In this document: piece by piece, positions 61,318 through 64,000 of the stretch
Layout of the letters: each line of letters starts with the position of its first letter
Numbering within the stretch: the first letter of the stretch is position 1
From: UBA7672 sp030824255
GTDB lineage: Bacteria; Pseudomonadota; Alphaproteobacteria; Caulobacterales; Hyphomonadaceae
Length of the DNA: 64,000 nucleotides
NCBI GenBank assembly: GCA_942493305.1
Contig: OW818686.1
Coordinates: 682,001-746,000 of the forward strand
Reading direction: 5' to 3'
Program-made: the position numbers and the translations under genes
Notes under the pieces: generated by a model
The model's database searches: none
The model's input: only the letters and a program-made list of their open reading frames with translations
Told to the model about the DNA's origin: nothing

Positions 61318-62280
61318 ATGACACGGGCTAGCTCACTTCTGGAAAACCGTGCGCTCGTTTCGGGCGGATCGGGATTTCTCGGCTCTCACCTGTGCGACCG
61401 GCTGCTGGGGCGCGGGCAGGAAGTGCTCTGCGTGGACAACCTGTTCACCGGGCAGAAGCGCAATGTGGCGCACCTGCATGGCAACGCGAAGTTCGAGTTC
61501 CTGCGCCACGACGTGACCTTCCCGCTGTTCGTGGAGGTGGACCAGATCTGGAACCTCGCCTGCCCGGCATCCCCCATCCACTACCAGCACGATCCGGTGC
61601 AGACGACGAAGACGAGCGTGCATGGCGCGATCAACATGCTGGGCCTTGCCAAGCGTCTGGGCGCGAAGATCCTGCAGGCGTCGACGTCTGAAGTGTATGG
61701 CGACCCGAGCGTGCATCCACAGACGGAAGACTATTGGGGCAATGTGAACCCGATCGGGCCGCGTTCCTGCTATGACGAGGGCAAGCGCTGCGCCGAGACG
61801 CTGTTCTTTGACTATTACCGGCAGCATCAGCTGCGCATCAAGGTGATGCGGATCTTCAATACCTATGGCCCGCGCATGCATCCGAATGACGGGCGCGTGG
61901 TGTCGAACTTCATCGTACAGGCGCTGAAAGGCCAGGACATCACCATCTATGGCGATGGCCAGCAGACGCGGGCGTTCTGCTATGTCGACGACCTGATCGA
62001 GGGCATGATCCGCCTGATGGATTCGGGCGACGATGTCACCGGTCCGATCAATATCGGCAATCCCGGCGAGTTCACCATGCTGCAGCTGGCCGAGACCGTG
62101 CTGAAGCTGACGGGATCGAAGTCGAAGCTGGTGAAGCTGCCTCTGCCGGCGGACGATCCGAAGCAGCGTCGCCCGGATATCACGCGCGCGAAGAGCACGC
62201 TGGGCTGGGAGCCGAAAGTGCAGCTGGAGGATGGCCTCAAGGAGACCATCTCGTATTTCAAGAAGCTACTCGAGGAGTAG
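61318..62280 (+). CDS. UDP-glucuronate decarboxylase (UDP-xylose synthase)
   Basis: The 320-residue SDR has GGSGFLGSHL (NAD), the ASTSEVYGDP catalytic Ser and SCYDEGKRCAE with the Y-x3-K pair, and NTYGPRMHPNDGRVV, all typical of UXS, which turns UDP-glucuronate into UDP-xylose. ugd directly upstream supplies the substrate. The ATG at 61318 or 61306 may start it. The 3' end overlaps the convergent gene by 15 bp. Confidence 0.92.
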   Translation: MTRASSLLENRALVSGGSGFLGSHLCDRLLGRGQEVLCVDNLFTGQKRNVAHLHGNAKFEFLRHDVTFPLFVEVDQIWNLACPASPIHYQHDPVQTTKTSVHGAINMLGLAKRLGAKILQASTSEVYGDPSVHPQTEDYWGNVNPIGPRSCYDEGKRCAETLFFDYYRQHQLRIKVMRIFNTYGPRMHPNDGRVVSNFIVQALKGQDITIYGDGQQTRAFCYVDDLIEGMIRLMDSGDDVTGPINIGNPGEFTMLQLAETVLKLTGSKSKLVKLPLPADDPKQRRPDITRAKSTLGWEPKVQLEDGLKETISYFKKLLEE

Positions 62281-63372
62281 CCGCACCTCGTCCGCAATCG
62301 CCAGCGAGGATGTGAGGCCCGGGCTTTCGATGCCGAACAGGTTCACGAGGCCGGCGATGCCGTGGAGCGTGGGGCAGTCGATGCGGAAGTCGGCGGCGGG
62401 TTCGCCGGGGCCGGAGAGTTTGGGGCGGACGCCGGAATAGTCGGGGGTGATGACGCCGTCAGGGAGGCCGGGCAAGTAGCGGCGTATGGCGGCGTAGAAC
62501 GCATCGGCGCGGCGGGGGGCGACGGTGTAGTCGATGGCGTCGGGGTTAGTGTCGGCCAGCCATTCGACATCGGGGCCAAACTTCATGCGGCCGGCGAGAT
62601 CCAGCGTGACATGGACGCCGAGGCCGCCATCGACGGGCGCGGGATAGATCAGGCGCGAGAAGACGGGCTTTGCGGCGCAGCTGAAGTAATTGCCTTTGGC
62701 GAGAGTCAGCTTCGGGATGTGCGCGGGGGCGAGGCCTTCGATGCGGGAGGCGAGGCGCTGAGCATACAGGCCGGCGCAATTCACGATTTGCCGGCAGGCG
62801 AGAGCGGAGTCGGGCGTGTGGACGCGGAAGCCGCCGCTGGCGAGTTGCTCGACGCGCGTGACGGGGGACAGAAGCGCGATGGCGCCTCCATGGTCTTCGA
62901 CCTCGCCTTGCAGGGCGAGCATGTAGCCGTGGGCGTCGACGATGCCAGTCTCGGGCGACCAGAGCGCGGCGGTGCAGTTGAGGGCGGGCTCCATGGCCCT
63001 CGCCTCGCTGGCGCTGAGCAGGACGAGACTTTCGACATCGTTGGCGAGGCCAGCGGCATGGATGGCTTCTATCTTCGCGACTTCAGCGTCGCTGGTGGCG
63101 ACGATCAGCTTTCCCGTCTTGGCGTGAGCGATATGGCGCTGCTGCAGGTAGGCGTAGAGGGCCCGCCGGCCCGCGACGCACAAGCGGTGCTTGAGGCTGC
63201 CGGTTGGGTAGTACATGCCGGCGTGGATGACTTCGGAGTTGCGGGCGGAGGTTCCCGTGCCGATGGCGGACGCGGCCTCGAGGACGAGCACGTCTTTCCC
63301 GTTCCGGGCGAGGCTCGCGGCGACGGCAAGGCCCACCGCGCCCGCGCCAACGATGACAACGTCAACGTCCAT
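62266..63372 (-). CDS. L-2-hydroxyglutarate dehydrogenase-like FAD oxidoreductase (LhgO family)
   Basis: The 368-residue protein has the FAD motif VVIVGAGAVGLAVAASLA, GTSARNSEVIHAGMYYP, CVAGRRALYAYLQQR and C-terminal VNLFGIESPGLTSSLAIAD. These fit L-2-hydroxyglutarate oxidases that clear the damaged metabolite L-2-hydroxyglutarate. Its stop overlaps the 3' end of the convergent UDP-xylose synthase gene by 15 bp. Confidence 0.88.
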   Translation of the reverse strand: MDVDVVIVGAGAVGLAVAASLARNGKDVLVLEAASAIGTGTSARNSEVIHAGMYYPTGSLKHRLCVAGRRALYAYLQQRHIAHAKTGKLIVATSDAEVAKIEAIHAAGLANDVESLVLLSASEARAMEPALNCTAALWSPETGIVDAHGYMLALQGEVEDHGGAIALLSPVTRVEQLASGGFRVHTPDSALACRQIVNCAGLYAQRLASRIEGLAPAHIPKLTLAKGNYFSCAAKPVFSRLIYPAPVDGGLGVHVTLDLAGRMKFGPDVEWLADTNPDAIDYTVAPRRADAFYAAIRRYLPGLPDGVITPDYSGVRPKLSGPGEPAADFRIDCPTLHGIAGLVNLFGIESPGLTSSLAIADEVRLLLE

Positions 63373-63489
63373 TAACGAAACCTCTCCGGCAGGTCCTGCG
63401 GAACCTGTGAATTCGTTTTCGGATAATTACCTAACGGTGTGTAGTCTTACGATTGAGAGCCGAAAGGCCGGGTGATAGGCGCAGGCGTG

Positions 63490-64000
63490 ATGGCGGAATT
63501 CAACAACCTTTACGCGCACGGTTTCGTGCGGGTGGCCGCGGCCAGCCCGCGCGTTCACCTGGCCGACCCCGCCAGCAACGCTCGCGAGACCATTGAGCTG
63601 ATGCGGCAGGCCGACACGGCGGGCGCCATGCTTGCCGTGTTCCCCGAGCTGGGCATGAGCGGCTACACGCTCGACGACCTGCACATGCAGTCCACGCTGC
63701 TCTCTGCCGTGCGCGAAGCCATCGCGAAGGTGAAGAAGGCGAGCAAGTCGCTGGCGCCCGTGGTGGTGATCGGCGCGCCGATCCAGGTGGGACCGGCGGT
63801 GCATGGCTGTGCGGTGGTGATCCATCGCGGCGCGATCCTGGGCGTCGTGCCGAAGACCTACCTGCCGAACTATCGCGAGTTCTACGAGAAGCGTCAGTTC
63901 GCCATGTCGGGCGATGCGAGCGTGAGCGAGATCGCGCTGGCGGGCGAGACTGTGCCGTTCGGCATCGACCTGACATTCGAGGCGTCCGACATTCCGGAGT
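63490..64000 (+). CDS. nadE: Glutamine-dependent NAD synthetase, 5' part, runs off the right edge
   Basis: I translated this directly; 170 codons are visible and open. The N-terminal nitrilase/amidase domain shows E53 in VFPELGMSGYTLDDL and K122 in VVPKTYLPNYREFYEKRQF, two of the Glu-Lys-Cys triad; the cysteine and the C-terminal NAD synthetase domain lie beyond the window. The full protein is usually about 680 residues. It is divergent from the FAD oxidoreductase with 117 bp between. Confidence 0.9.
   Translation, partial: MAEFNNLYAHGFVRVAAASPRVHLADPASNARETIELMRQADTAGAMLAVFPELGMSGYTLDDLHMQSTLLSAVREAIAKVKKASKSLAPVVVIGAPIQVGPAVHGCAVVIHRGAILGVVPKTYLPNYREFYEKRQFAMSGDASVSEIALAGETVPFGIDLTFEASDIPE

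Overview
The window is GC-rich, densely packed chromosomal DNA from an alphaproteobacterium. A Caulobacterales/Hyphomonadaceae-type or similar aquatic lineage fits best. The basis is TadE/TadG-type pilus proteins, the purL-bolA-grxD neighbourhood common in Alphaproteobacteria, a DUF3297 protein, a short RecA-independent set of single-domain response regulators, and many Ala-rich lipoproteins. No species call is possible from sequence reading alone. There is no rRNA operon, CRISPR array, complete insertion sequence or prophage. One tRNA, tRNA-Ala(CGC), is present.

Layout. 0-3.4 kb: a minus-strand TadE-TadE-TadG cluster; the TadG gene runs off the left edge and carries a tandem module array inside its von Willebrand A domain. 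3.5-5.9 kb: cinA-like, crotonase and RluF-type pseudouridine synthase genes. 5.9-6.7 kb: a gene-free stretch with long hairpins. 6.7-12.9 kb: a small unknown gene, purL, a PKD-like lipoprotein, bolA, an aldo/keto reductase and grxD. 13-16 kb: a DUF1501/DUF1800 pair and a degenerate receiver protein. 16.2-24 kb: housekeeping genes (ttcA, cysQ, DUF3297, argE, a short GST-like protein, a double-FKBP lipoprotein, ilvA, a CelD-like acyltransferase, YciI). 24-28 kb: a beta-propeller lipoprotein and a large lipoprotein that fuses thioredoxin-fold, cytochrome c, copper-monooxygenase and EF-hand regions. 28-35 kb: a fused peptide-type ABC ATPase, small membrane proteins, a cupin, a PEP-mutase-family enzyme, an amidohydrolase and a PP2C-type phosphatase.

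35-38 kb: two divergent ribbon-helix-helix proteins with an operator-like repeat, a secreted tail-collar/crystallin fusion, and yebC. 38-49 kb: two DUF3617-like lipoproteins, tesB, an aldo/keto reductase with divergent TetR and an operator, a VanY-type peptidase, DUF488, an exported methyltransferase-fold lipoprotein, a YmdB-type phosphoesterase, and msrPQ (periplasmic methionine sulfoxide repair). 49-55 kb: HNH protein, folD, DUF167, yggT, tRNA-Ala, pterin dehydratase, HAD phosphatase, APC permease. 55-64 kb: a receiver protein, hldE, a DprE1/DprE2-like pair, ugd, a UDP-xylose synthase gene, an L-2-hydroxyglutarate dehydrogenase-like gene, and the 5' end of nadE.

How genes work together: the right end looks like a cell-surface sugar precursor block (heptose, UDP-glucuronate, UDP-xylose, and possibly a prenyl-linked arabinose donor). 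MsrP/MsrQ form an oxidative repair pair. BolA and the CGFS glutaredoxin are known partners in iron-sulfur handling. Start sites were moved from the longest open frame where a ribosome-binding site, signal peptide or family length favoured a later start. Two edge-truncated genes, tadG and nadE, were read directly from the sequence.
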